Part shown: piece after piece, positions 43,201 through 55,180 of the stretch
Position numbering within the stretch: the stretch's first letter is position 1
Layout of the letters: the number at the start of each line of letters is the position of its first letter
Assembly (NCBI GenBank): GCA_950295325.1
Contig: OX485808.1
Span: 44,043,180-44,107,179 of the forward strand
Direction: 5' to 3'
Length of the DNA: 64,000 bases
Origin: Polytrichum commune
Lineage: Eukaryota > Streptophyta > Polytrichopsida > Polytrichales > Polytrichaceae
Translations under genes and position numbers: made by a program
Notes under the pieces: generated by a model
The model's database searches: none
What the model saw: the letters and a program-made list of their open reading frames with translations, nothing else
What the model was told of the DNA's origin: nothing

Positions 43201-44170
43201 CCGGGGTGGAAGCCGTCCTTCGGATCCGCGTCCCCTCTAAACTTTCCGGCGAACAAGCCGTCGCGGCGGCCGGCCCATCCTTCTGTAATCTCCCGAGGAA
43301 ACCCGTAGACCCTGTTCCAAATGTCCGGAGTCCAGTGTTCCGGATCTCTCCTCTTTGTCCCTAGCCACTGATTTCCTCTCTCAAACTTAAACTCTCGGAG
43401 GGTATCTTCGGCTCGGAGGTTCCAGGGTTTGGCTAGCAACCCCGCGCAGCCCATAACCCGGAGATCCTCCGCGAGCTCCTATAGCTCCCTATCCTCCCTC
43501 GGAATTGCAGGGATGAGGGCTTTGAGCGGAACTGGGATAGGTTCCCTCTGATCGTCTTCCCGTGCTTCCGGCATTTTCCTCTTCTCTCAGGTTCCGGCTC
43601 AACCACGGAAACTCCCTCTCTTCCGGATTCCTTCCCTTCCGTCTAATTGCCACAGAGTCCGGGTAATCCCACTGCCGGTGACTGAAAAGTGCAGAATCCC
43701 AGCAATCCCACTGCTGGCGGCTCGAAAGAATTAACACCTCACCACTCGTTCTCTCAACAGGATGCCTTTTTCAGAAAAAAGTGGGAGGGAGAAGGAAGGG
43801 ACCCTTAAATATCCTTCCTCCCTCTTCCTTCCCCTGTTACCGTTTGGCTTAACGGAAAACGGTTACCAACCATTTTCCGGCGGTTCTCACCAACGGTTTT
43901 ACTAACATTTTTACCAACGGCTTTCTTTTCCCCCAACCGTCATAAGACCCGTTATAACCGCCACTTCCGGGCCGTTGGGTAATCTTGGCGCGTCCGTTAC
44001 TTGGTCCGGACCAATGGTTTGGACCATGATTACATGGTCCGCCCATCCTATTTAACGGACCAGTCATAGTACCTATTTAGAGTCGTTTTATCGCACAAGG
44101 CGGGGTTAGAATACTCTATTTCCTAGTACAAGTAATTTTAACCTAAAAGACCCTATTACTTTCAGATAAG
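40230..44170 (-). mobile_element. GC-rich insertion splitting the LINE
   Basis: Base composition changes abruptly from A/C-rich LINE to GC-rich sequence with very frequent TCCGGA/TCCGGAT. The borders are approximate (within about 50 bp). On the minus strand a roughly 650-residue, Pro/Ser-rich open region (about 43454-41502) begins with a globular part (SLTMANTLFGAMSGVRPVNW; FLSPFILHLYQHFD) followed by low complexity. It resembles gag-like or orphan proteins of plant retroelements, but I am not certain. No reverse transcriptase and no flanking LTR pair were found, so the family is open. The copy looks broken, with few interruptions. It is younger than the LINE it interrupts. Confidence 0.45.
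40598..41055 (+). repeat. tandem duplication inside the insertion
   Basis: Blocks at about 40598-40775 and 40873-41055 share GATCCGTACCAC, CCTCTTC(G/A)GAAGATCAG, AAGTCCGGATCCCTTCCGG, CCACGGCT-like and GATGTTACCCA-like segments in the same order, offset by about 275 bp. Confidence 0.6.
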
Positions 44171-44187
44171 CACGAAAAAATACGGAA

Positions 44188-47127
44188 ATGGAACCCGTAT
44201 TTCCGTATTTCCGTCTTTCCGTCGAATTTGGACTCCCACAAACCTTAATAAATGATTATACAATAATAAACCACAACATCCTTCCTCAACACCCAACTCC
44301 CCCTATACACCCCCCGAACCCCCCGGTCCCCCACCTACCCCCACCTCCCAATAATATGCTTAAAAACCCCCGTAAATTTCCCATACACACAATACTTGAC
44401 CACAAACAACGACAACTCACAGATTCTAATGGGATACAAAGAAAAGACACATCATATCTATGCCAATGGATTACCCCAAATAATAATACATACAACAAAT
44501 GGCGCACCCAAAGAGATTTATTCCCTTATTGTGACGCATATACTAGTCGTCACAACACCGAACTACTTACCCAATATTATACAAAAAGACAACACAAACA
44601 CTTCTCAAACATCATCAATGCATACTTCTCCATAGAACAACAACGAGACACTAGATACGTTATCCCTGCCACAATTATCCCATTGGCACATATCTTCATT
44701 AATGAATACAACCCAAAGAGTGACATCGAAACAAACACTAACACTATCCAAACACAATTCGACGTCACTCACATATATGAAGACAACGGTCAGCACCTCA
44801 TTACCATCTCAAAAACTAGATTATTGTGGTTATGGAAACAATACCATCAAGCTAAAGATACCCCACATAGTCTAGAACCACCTACCCAATCATTTGAAAC
44901 AGAAATCATGTGGCTATACCAAAGGTATAAATACCGTATTCCAAAAAACGATCCACTTAAACGTGCCCAATACACAATACCAACTCCAATACTAGACTTC
45001 CTAATAACATCCTTCAATATCAACCATTCATACTTCTCATCCCCAGTTACTTGCCCCATACAATTCACCCAATTCCACTCACCATTCTCCAGGGATAGAA
45101 TATTTGGATCCCTAGGAAAAGCGTTTGACCAAAAATGGAAGGGAATTGGTTACGCCCACCCCCATAACGCAACAGACTTACAACAAGCCATCCATTGGGC
45201 CCGCATTGCGGCCAAAAACGATCCAAATACAATCACTATATTTATTTCAAAAGACATGGATTGGTACCACAATTTTAACCCATATACTGGCCCATTCTCG
45301 GACACACACATCATTGCCCACTTTGCAGCAGACACCATTATATACGAAGAACCCACAATTCCCCCCGAACTCAATATCATGAGGAAAGAATTATCAACAC
45401 TACGAATATTCTGTATCCACCACCAAAACAATCACATCGGTATCTACGAACAAATGAATCAACTCACCAACATAGCAAATAACCTCCAAATATTACAAAT
45501 TCACACACAAATTGCACCACCCACCCCCGTAAATACCACCGTTAACCCTAGCAAAAAATGGGCTAAATCTAACTACCCAAACACACCCGTAAATAATAAC
45601 ACACCTATTCCACAACTCCCAGATTACCAAACTAACTTACCACTAAAATTCCACCCTCAATTCAGCTACTACACAGACGGCTCTTTCATGAAACCCAAAG
45701 AAATTAACCCTGGAGTATGGAGAAGAGAAAGAGCCGGCTATGGAATCTATAGCCCCAAGGGCCTTAACATCTCCAAAAGACTACATGGACACCAAAACAT
45801 ATTACGAGCAGAAATGATAGCAATACATGAAACACTAACAACCATTAATACACTATACCCAAATGAACCCGCATACATATTTACCGACAGTCTAAACGTA
45901 TTACACTTACTCAACACACAAATTAAACACCCCACACTTCACAATAGCCACCCCGACCAAATTACCCTCGCCACCATGGTACAACTACTTCAAAACCGGA
46001 CACAACCAATCACACTATACAAAGTTAGAGCACACGTCAACATAGACGGCAACGAACAAGCAGACAAATTGGCAAAAGAAGGGCTAGAACTAGAGCATAG
46101 AATTGCCATTCATCCATATGAGCATGCTCATGCCACCCCATACTACTACCAAAAGGACATTTGGGCCTCAATGACGGACGTTCCTGATAAAGGCCCCGTT
46201 AGATTCTTAGAAAAACAAATTATTAAATACGATAGGGAAAACAACTTGGAAAACATGGCCACACAAACCCCCAACACTTACAAATGGACAGGAAATGCAG
46301 ATATAGATAAAGAACTTTCTAACGAATTCTGGGAAAACCCGGAAGTCACGGATAAACAAAAATCATGCCTCATCAAATTCCGAACAGGAACCTATATGGG
46401 CAATGCTCGAAAACAATTGTTCTTCGGTAGATAAACATATCCCTCTATTACATGCCCCATTTGCACCTCATACGAACCGGACACGTGGTTACATGTACTA
46501 CTTACGTGTAAACAACAACATATACATTCACTCCACGTCAAAAGACACAACAAAGCAGTATGGGAAATTAGGAAATTACTAATCTCATCTGAGAAATCTA
46601 GATGTTATACTCTCATGAATGCTGGCACTTTCAATAATACACCCCAGGAAAACACCGTTTCCAACTGGCTACTCCCTTGCACATGCGGTACACAAAGATG
46701 CCATTGTAACTCCAGATTTAGACCTGACATCCTCTGTGTTAGAGGATTACCATACCAAAATGACCCCCCCACAGACTTGGACCCCAACCTCACCATACAA
46801 TTCCTCGAATTTACATACTGTAATGATAGATTCTCTCCAGAAACACTTGAAGCAAAAAATAGCAAGTATAAACCATTAATTGATAGTATTGCTACTAGAG
46901 GATGGAAAGTTGACCCCCTTATTATAATCACCGCTGGCGCTAGAGCCACTACACACATTCCTTCAATGAAATCACTCAAAAATAAATTTAAAATACCTAT
47001 GTCTACCATTAAAAATACCTTTAAAAACATCAATACTATCGCTATAAAATATGCCATGACTATCCTCCTACACAAAAGAAGAATAGAAAACCATCAACCA
47101 CTACCCCAAACACTAGACCCCCCTTAG
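44188..47127 (+). pseudogene. LINE RNase H and endonuclease part
   Basis: This is the continuation of the LINE beyond the insertion. An open frame of 748 codons carries an Asn/Pro/Thr-rich linker and then RNase H, with catalytic acidic residues in YYTDGS, AEMIAI, FTDSLN and NEQADK. A TAA at 46432-46434 interrupts the same frame, again explainable as CAA to TAA. The frame then continues through the CPIC…H…C knuckle to RPDILCVRG and EFTYCNDRF…EAKNSKYKPLIDS before the final TAG at 47125-47127. The last part fits a PD-(D/E)xK-type restriction-like endonuclease by motif order. Confidence 0.65.
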
Positions 47128-49105
47128 ATAAAGCCATAAAACCTTAACAACTAAGCTACTCCACCCCATCCACTAACAATGAACTAGAAACATGGCGACC
47201 CAAATCATACTAACAACCCCCCCCCCCTAATAACTAACCGTTTTGGTTCGTGTTACTAGTGACTGGTGACTATAGTGTCTACTCTCGAAAGGGAGGAGTA
47301 GATCTTCACCTCCATACCTTTGTCCTGTGGGCATTGGATTGGAGGAGGATCGAACAGACACTTCATTCACGTCGGTCTCTTCGGAGACCGAAGTTTTTCT
47401 CTCTCTCTCTGCATAACTACAAGTGTACAAACAAGTCACGGGTAATAATATTATGGGTATGCAAGGGGGTGAGGATCTCATTGTTAATATTAATGGAAAC
47501 AATATGAAAACAATGCATGCCAATGTTTGTGGACGTCTATTCTAACGAGCCACACCTTCGTTCATCTATTAGTGCACTTTCTAGCCCATCCTAAAGTTGG
47601 TGGTAAGCCAAACTTCACAAGTTGGAGGTTGGGTTTGGGCCATTGTGTTGACACCCCCAAAACAAGGTTGCAGAAGTGGCCGTTGGATAATAACCAGTTC
47701 CGTAAAATCTTGCAAGTCGTTCATGTCACACCTAATAAGGGTCAACTTCCATGGGGCAAACTAGGCACCATGGTCCAAAATACTTTCAAGAGTTTTGATT
47801 AGAAGATAGCTTAGAGGTTAAATGAAAAGACAACATGGACCCTACCATGTGAATGGGGTGAAATGATGAGAAAGTGCACATTGCACACATTCTCACCCCT
47901 TTAAAATGTGTTTGCCATGTAGCTTATTGAAACATACATATCAAGTCTACCACTTCCCTTCATTATTAAAACCCATATATTTTGTGAAATAATTGAGCAC
48001 CATTCCTTGGTTACTTCTAGGTCCACTAAACTAATCGAGTGAAGGTTGAGTAATGTTGTAACCATTTATGTATATTTTTCCTCTTCATATGTACATTGCT
48101 CTCTACAATTAGGTTGCCCTATGTTAATTTATCAACAATCTCAAAATGTTTTCTAAAATAATTGCCTCATTACCAAACAAGAGTATTGATTGTTTTATTA
48201 TGGTTGCTATACAAATGAATAGGCAAAGTTGTAAGTTTTTGTGATCTAGTTTTGACATGAGGTGATTTTCTTGGATTAGAGACAACCTATTTGTGAAGAT
48301 AACCTAATTGAAGATAACCCTAGCATTCAATCATTTGACTTTGCTTGTTATGTATTGAAGTTTGTATGGAAATCAATAACCCTCAGAGGTCCAAGAGGCC
48401 TATTATATGCCTCAAGACAACATACAAAAGTTTATGATTACTTATTATTGATTGTAGTCAAAATCCTCAAAAGTGACCCAACCTAAATCAACCCATTCAT
48501 CAATTGCATTCTTCCAATATCAAGAGCAAGCATTATGTAAAGGATTATATTGGGAGTTTTGATCTGTATAAATGTCATAGATTCATATACACAACACTTT
48601 TGTTTTAATCACTGTAGTTACAAAGGGCGAAATTTCACTTGTTCCTCTTTGTAGTGGGTTGTGTTGAATATAGTGTGAGTCGTGTATTAAAGCTAGTAAA
48701 TTTTTTGATTTTAAACCTTTTGAGGGGTTTGTATAAACCGTTGCGTAGACCATAGAATGGGCATAGAACATACATCGATGCTTCTAAGGTGGTGCAAAAA
48801 GAGGTTCGTATTCTTTTACCCAATACTCGTTGTAACTCTACAACAACCATATCTAGACAACCTTTTAATATCATAACATTATTCATATTCATAACAGTGT
48901 TATGTGCAACTGACAATATTCCACAAAGTAATTCCCACATTCAATGCTACCTTGCTCAAGGATAATATGTGTACAAATTTCACAATTCATCATTCTCAAA
49001 CTCGACATAACTTTGCACTTCAATTCCTCACCCTTTGCATCTTGAATGATGGGGTAAGAGACACAATTATACAATGCTAGATACATATTGTTCAATATGT
49101 ACTAG
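47128..49105. other. gene-poor spacer after the LINE
   Basis: A C-run at about 47217-47227 marks a likely LINE 3' end. Beyond it no gene is supported. The stretch around 48878-48956 shares loosely conserved sequence with 58068-58170 (GTTATGTG…CTAACAATATTCCAC…CCACATTCAA), an old dispersed repeat. Confidence 0.4.
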
Positions 49106-49230
49106 GTAGCGGTCATCTACAGAGGGGCTACCGGGTGTAGCAGGGGAGCAGAACCTGCCATGTCGCGTCAGCGACGAGGGAGGTTATGTTCACCTGCTAC
49201 ACCCGGTAGCCCCTCTGGATGACCTGCTAC
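49106..49230. repeat. 125-bp inverted repeat with nested hairpin
   Basis: Arms 49106-49144 and 49191-49230 pair over about 38 bp, with a perfect 25-bp core (from CAGAGGGGCTACCGGG to the end of GTGTAGCAGG). The 46-bp loop itself contains a smaller hairpin (GTCGC-GTCA-GCGAC). It ends about 190 bp before the ATG of the tyrosine recombinase gene. It may be a foldback MITE or a recombination or recognition site of that element. Confidence 0.75.
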
Positions 49231-49422
49231 CATACGTAGCCGATGAAGGATCTCAAAATTAGTTACCTGCCTATCCAGTTACTACTAGGTACCTTCTTTG
49301 TTGGCAGGAGGTAGGAATTTCAAAAGTGTCACGTCGAGCTATCTCCAACACTTCTATTCTCAGTTTAGGCTTTTTGTGTTCTGTCAGTTCTGTCTTTGTT
49401 GTCTGCCAGTCTTGTCGCTGTC

Positions 49423-52400
49423 ATGGAAGGTAATCAGGAGGATGGTGACGTTGAGCAACATCAGCCTATGCCGTCATTCAAGTTGTTTAGTGATGACGAT
49501 GAGTTGGAGAGGGCGTTAGAAGTTGGTGCTTCAAGTGGTAGAAAAAAGGGATGTTCTGGCACCAGGTTTCGTGGTTCTGGAAGGCGCAGTCGAGGTCGAG
49601 GTCGAGGACGAGGACAAGCTCCTGTGCATCGTGATTCACACAGTGTCGAAGAGATCTATGTTCCATCATAAACATCTTTGTTGAATTCATCACAGTTTGC
49701 TTGTGGTGCAAATGGCGTTTTGTTGAGTGATAGCCATAATGTTGTTTCAAGTGTGCAAACTGTTTGTATTGACGCACCTGCATCCTCAGATGTTCGTGTT
49801 GATGGTGTTGATTCAAACATTGTGAGAAGCAACACTATTCCCAATGTTTTGAATGCACCAGTGTTTGTGAACACTACTGTGTGTGCAAATCTCACAACTA
49901 CTGCATCCGTAAATGCTACCTTCATAAATGGGACAAGAAGTGATGGCAATCCAAGCTCTAGTTCTGTGCATCTTGGGGAGGTTCCAGTGCATGCTAGTGA
50001 GTTTCCACTCCAAGATAGATCTTCACAGGACCTTGTCGTGCATGTGGCACATGCGATTGTTCCATCTTCCTCGGAATTTATGGATTTAGATCAAGAGGAT
50101 TTCAATAGTGTCCAAAATGACGATGAATCGAACAGTTACCGAAACGAGAGGTGGTGTATCAATAGATTTAATGCTTGGCGTAGGCACATGAATATCGCCA
50201 CTGATATCCCCGTGGAAAAGATTCCACTACAGGAACTTGGTGTGATTCTTAGCAAGTTCTTTTTTATGGTTTGCAAGGTTGATGGCAGCAGGTATCCAAC
50301 CGAGTCCATCAAAAACCTCTTGATGTCTTTCAATCGCATAATTCTAAGAGAGCAGAAAACTCACATCAATTTGACTGGGAATGAGGAGGTTGAGTTCAAT
50401 ATTCAGAGGCATCCGTGGTTTATTGGTGCTTGTCGCGCCGTACAAAAGGCAATGACCAAAAGTAAGGATCTAGGGCCCAATAAACCTCGGAGGAAAGTCG
50501 ATCCTCTAACTTATGAGCAGGAGAAGTTAATCTTGGCCCATCCTTTACATCAGGTTACATCTGCTCATGGGATTCACAAGAGAATGGCCTTTTACTGTTT
50601 TATTGTCTTCCTCATCAGAGGTAACACTGAATTGTGGAAGGTAATGGTCAAGGACTTCACAATTGAAGTGGATCAACGTGGACGTGTTCTTGAAGTAGGT
50701 GTCCTCTCTTCAGAATCCATCACTTTTTAGAATCTACAAGTGCCTTTGTTGTATCTATATATGTGCACTAAAGTTCTGAGTATGAGCGTAATATTATTCT
50801 CATTTGAATGGCCTTTGGTCTTGAGGTTCAGAATGATGCATGACTAACAACTTCAGTAATTAGGTGTCTACGGGCCTGCTCGGAGTCTCAAACATTTTCG
50901 GTAGTGTGAGTATGAACATATTAACAATATTGATATGTTGTGCAGGTACGATGAGCGTACTTCAAAGAACCACAAAGTTACACTCATCAGGTTCCAAGAG
51001 GAACACTTCAAGAGGCCAGTAGTTTCTTTCGATCCTGATGTAGTAGCCACATTTCGAGCTCTTTTGTCTCATATGCCAAGCAACTCAGAGCATGGTCATC
51101 TATTTCTTGCTGCAATTGTCAATCCACGCTCTAATATTTGGTTCAGAAGTGGCATCAATGTTGGTGAGTCTGCTATGAGAAACTGGATGCGTCAAATGTG
51201 TAAGACAGTAGGTCTAGTTGGTGATTTTACTAATAAATCAGGGAGAGTGACTGCAATTTCACGCATGTCAGCAGGTATGGTCCCTAGAAAAGCAATCGCT
51301 TCAGTTACTGGTCATCGTGATGAAAAGACTCTTGAAAGGTACGATAGAACGTTGCAATTGCAACAAAACGCTGCCCAAGCTCTTTGTAGGGAACCTTACG
51401 ATGAGGATGGTAATCCTCTTACATATGAAGACCATTATCCAGGCAAATGGAGCATTACCATGCGCATGAAAATGTGCCAGAGGATAGTACATCAGAACTT
51501 CCTCCCTCTCATGGAAGTGGCATCCAACAATGTTTTGGTGGCCGACTCTAGATCCGATCTACACCGGACCAGGTTGAGGAACAAAATTTTGTTTCTGAAG
51601 CTTTTGAGGAAGATGTTCATAATACGAGTGAAAATGATGATGAAATTGTTGTTTGTCCTGAAGTTCAAGAGTGTGGCCAAATTTTAGACGATCCTCTATT
51701 CTCCCACCAACAAAGACTAGGAGATTTGATTCCACTTCGCATGTCAGATTCCAGGTTCCTCCTACTACAATTCCCCATGCAAGTGCCTTTCGTCCAAGTA
51801 ACGTGCACAGTGCATTTCGTCCAGTAGCTTCTTGCCGACCTCATGTGCCGCCTCCAATATACAGACCGCAAGCGGCTCCATTGCAGAGGCAATTTTATAC
51901 CCCTTCAAGGCCTTTTAATCATGTGTACAAACCATACGATATCTATCGTGATAGGGTTTTTGCTCCTCCGCCGAGGCCTATGGCTCCTTATCAACATGTT
52001 CAGTCTATTGGTCAGGCAAATCCCGGTAACATCAGGACAAGTTGCGGTAACATACCATATGTTGTGACACCTAATACATCTACCCCGGAAGCTGTGTGGT
52101 TAGAGTACGTTAAAGAATGCTAGAATTATGAATGGACATCTTTTGAGAAAGAAGATTTCAATCATCACATCCCGGCTACTACTGTTGATGCTGTAAATTT
52201 ACCGTGTGTCCAAGCTGTTTCAAGTGGTCAATGTGCACAAACTAATGATGTTAATCAGGTCATGCAAGATGCTGAGAGGAATAACCAACAAGTTGGTGAA
52301 GGAGTTGCAGTATTGAATCCCGTGGCATTGCAACAAGTTGATGTCCCTAGGCAAGCTGATGTTGGTCGAATTCAGTTCCATGCTGGAGTTCACCACCACT

Positions 52401-52489
52401 ACAATATTGTTTTAGGCGATCCCATCTCTTTGTCAAGAGTTTTGGAGAATATATTCCAACGAACTGGACGTGATGGTTCAGGGAATTAA
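49423..52489 (+). pseudogene. Crypton-like tyrosine recombinase, eroded
   Basis: The first part (49423-about 50695) has an acidic N-terminus, an Arg/Gly-rich tract (GRGRGRGRGQ), a Ser/Asn/Val-rich linker and a helical core (RNERWCINRFNAWRRHMN) typical of an SAM-like N-domain. After an intron of about 240 bp the catalytic part follows: YDERTSKNHKVTLIR (beta-hairpin Lys region), NKSGRVTAISRMSAG (box II, KxxR instead of HxxR) and VTGHRDEKTLERYDRT (GH motif and the nucleophile Tyr). The first Arg is probably in FLIRGNTELWK. A Pro-rich tail continues to 52489. Several in-frame stops (for example 49669, 52120) and frame changes near 51.46 kb and 51.7 kb show that it is inactive. No reverse transcriptase lies nearby, so Crypton fits better than DIRS. 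Confidence 0.6.
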
Positions 52490-53485
52490 TGCAGGAAGAT
52501 TAGTGCAAACCCAGTGCAGGTATGCGATTGAATTAATTGTGCTGGCAGCTTTGAGCATGGGTTGATCTGTAGCTAATTCCTCTGCCTGCATTAATTTGTG
52601 CAATGATCTGTAGCTGGCTGTTCATGTGCCTGCCTTACTTTGTTTTCGATCATCCTCCTGGATATAGATTGCACCCTAGCTTGATAATTTCTGAAGCTAA
52701 ATGTGTTTTTGGTGTGAATGGTTAGCATATTTTGTGCACGTAGTCCAATCTCTTTTAAGCACATGTCTTTTTGATGCTACACTTTCTTAGATCCACACAT
52801 AACCACACTCACATATAGGTGTCCAAATTTATGCATATCTACCTTAGATGGAGAATCAACATAATTTCAGCCGCAATTTCGAGAAGGTTGACTTGATGAG
52901 ACCATTGCTGCAGTATTAACTTATTACTAAGGTACAAATATGTTTGCATGTTGTTCCAGCATCCGAATAAATTAATAAATAAATGAATAAATGTTTGGGT
53001 AGTAAGGTCGAGGGAATCTGCCCAGGTGTGAGCTTTGTGTTTGTTTCAATTGCAAAGCTGCTAATTACAAAAGTTTGTTTTGTTTGATTTAAAATTTTGG
53101 TAGCTTAAATGGTGAAAGGATGTGGAATTCTCTTCATCGCTATCTGTGTGATGATGTAGCTGGAATTGGGTTTGGGGTTAGGTCTTGAGGATCTGCCATG
53201 GCGACGGTGTGAGCTTGGTGTGTTTTCATTTGCAAAGCTGCTTATGTAATAGAAAACATAATTTGTTGGTTGTTTGTTTTTTTAGTTTTTCTTGTTTTTA
53301 GCTTATACGATGCAAGGATGTGGATTGATGCATGTGGGTTTTGCTCACAGCGAGTATTGATTCTTGAGCTCCAAAAATAATGGGTTTGTGAATTGCGTTT
53401 AAAAACAATTTCTAATTGTTGTTCTGAACTCTTGCAGGTCTGAAGTGTGCTTTTTCCAATGGTGAAGATGCTTAGAAAGAGTCTA
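52490..53485. other. spacer with a diverged tandem duplication
   Basis: No gene is supported. Two units, about 53005-53190 and 53190-53350, share CTGCC(C/A)…GGTGTGAGCTT(T/G)GTGT, GCAAAGCTGCT, TTTGTTTG and AAGGATGTGGA-like sequence. They may be leader or intron sequence of the region to the right. Confidence 0.45.
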
Positions 53486-53530
53486 TCTTGACGGTATTTT
53501 TCCATTTCTATTTCTTCCTTTTTCGCCATC

Positions 53531-53843
53531 ATGGTGATGGCTGCTCTGTCACTCTCTCGTCTTTTCTCGCAATCTATTACGGGGACGGCTCTCTGGCGAC
53601 CGTTGTTTTGTGGAGGTGGGACTCAAATTCGCCGAAATGCGCGACACCGAACTACAACCTTACTTGCTGTGTCAGAAAGGTCCAACCTATTTTCTTCCGA
53701 TTTTCAATTAACTCTTAGCCCATCTCTGCCGCAACGAAGCAATAGGGTGTGTGGGAGAGCTTCAAGTGGCGATAAAGAGCCCGGTGGATCAGCATCCATC
53801 ACCACATCTCTGGCTTCTGAAGCAGCGGGATTTGTGTTTTCTG
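53531..53843 (+). CDS. possible first exon with organelle-targeting peptide
   Basis: The frame from ATG 53531 reads MVMAALSLSRLFSQSITG and remains rich in Ser, Arg, Thr and Leu with almost no acidic residues for about 75 residues, as in plastid or mitochondrial transit peptides. It reaches a GT donor (TTTTCTG^GTATGG) at 53843. I found no convincing second exon, so this may be a gene fragment. The end of the exon is part of a tandemly repeated unit. Confidence 0.3.
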
Positions 53844-54625
53844 GTATGGATCATTTGTTGTTATGGTACTCTCAATTTGAGTCAATTTGTTCGTGTCAAT
53901 GTTGCTATCGTTGTTAAGGGTTGCTGGCAGTTCTATGATGTCAACTGGATACCTATAGAATCCACCATTTTCTTGGGTGATTCTATTGAGTGAATGGAGG
54001 TGAACTTCTGAAGTTAAACTGAATCTGAAGCTGAATTTTGCAATGAGGAAAGCTTTCTGTTAAGATTAGAAGTTTCTGAAAATGTGATCTCTGGCTTCTG
54101 AAACAGAGTGCTTTGTGTATTATGGTGTGGTTCAATTACTGTTATGGTACTCTCAATCTGAGTCAATTTGCCTGTGTGATTGTTCTTGCTATTGTTGTTA
54201 AGGGTTGCTGAGAGTTCCATGATGTCTACCCGGAAATTGTATGCTAAATTTCTCAGTAGAATCCATTATTTTCTTGGTGGGTTTTGTTAAGTTAATGGAG
54301 GTACAGCTGAAGCTGAATCTTGTCCTGAGGAAAGCTTTTCTGTTTAGATTTGAAGTTCCTGAGAAGGTGATCTCTGTCTCCTGAAGCAAGAAGTTTGAGT
54401 ATTCTGGTATAGATCAATGGCAGTGATAATACTCTCAACTTGGGTCAATTTGTCTATGTCATTGTTGCTATCATCATTTAAGGTTTGCTGTCACTTCCCT
54501 GATGGCAACTGAAGCCTTACATTTTCAATATTGCAGTAGTATTCACCATTATCTTTAGTGATTCTTGTACTGGGAAGAGCTTTCTGTTTGGGTTAGAAGT
54601 TCCTGAATGGGTGATCTCATGGGAT
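53805..54625 (+). repeat. three ~282-bp diverged tandem units
   Basis: Units begin at about 53805, 54087 and 54368 with ATCTCTGGCTTCTGAA-like sequence and continue through TATGGTACTCTCAA, GAGTCAATTTG, TTAAGGGTTGCTG, AATCCACCATTTTCTTGG-like and GAGGAAAGCTTTCTGTT. A fourth start (GTGATCTC) lies at about 54613. The end of the possible first exon is inside the first unit. Confidence 0.75.
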
Positions 54626-55180
54626 ATTTTGGGTACTTCCTTGATGTGGGTCAGACAAGGTGACGACGTCAACAATTGATGGCATTGCAGTAGTAACCCC
54701 CATCTGTGAGCGTCTTGCAACGCACTTGACATGTCTTGAAGACCTTCTTCAGTGTAGAAGAATAATAAAATCATCAATACACAAGACACCGATACTGAGA
54801 ACTTTCAAACTTTGTACATTACAAGAGTTTCTTGAGTCCATAATTGAAATGGATAGTAGGTGCATATGGATAGTTTCATTCATTCAAGTACTGGCAATTG
54901 GAGACATTAATGTTGCAATTGAAACTCTTGGTGCTTTGGCGATTGTTATCACCGGCATTCAAGCTTTGAAATACAAAAACAACTCATGTTCCATACAAAT
55001 TACTCTGTGCATTGGGAGCGTATTGTCTCATTTTCAAAGTTTGAATGGCAATTGGCATGCTGGATCTCCATTTTGAAATTTGAAATTGGCGGGTAGTAGT
55101 GGTTTCATCCATTTAGAAGTTGATTTGTCGTATTCATCCACATAGGTGGGTCATATATGGATGATGATAATTCAATTTGG
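54626..55180. other. spacer with an unassigned open frame
   Basis: A plus-strand frame at 54660-55076 (138 codons) has no recognisable family and no clear splice connection. It could be a decayed exon. Confidence 0.25.

Larger units (their letters stand above)
38538..47127 (+). mobile_element. LINE fossil (RT, RNase H, RLE), Dualen/RandI-like
   Basis: The coding pieces share a strongly A/C-rich plus strand and one domain order. A reverse transcriptase (YIDFKNAFGSID, GDTLSPYLFIIFLEPLL, TYADDLA) spans about 38.6-39.1 kb and its thumb/connection region runs to about 40.2 kb. After the insertion follow a long linker and an RNase H (YYTDGS, RAEMIAIHETL, YIFTDSLNVLHLL, KVRAHVNIDGNEQADKLA) at 45.66-46.1 kb. 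A Cys/His knuckle (CPICTSYEPDTWLHVLLTC) and a C-terminal region resembling a restriction-like endonuclease (RPDILCV … FLEFTYC … KYKPLIDSI) come last. LINEs with RNase H and a C-terminal RLE are known as Dualen/RandI. The 5' part, including any apurinic endonuclease, is missing. Confidence 0.65.

Noticed and set aside
40230-44170. LTR pair bounding the GC-rich insertion
   Set aside because: The two ends of the insertion show no direct repeat. The only repeat found (40.6 and 40.9 kb) is a local tandem duplication.
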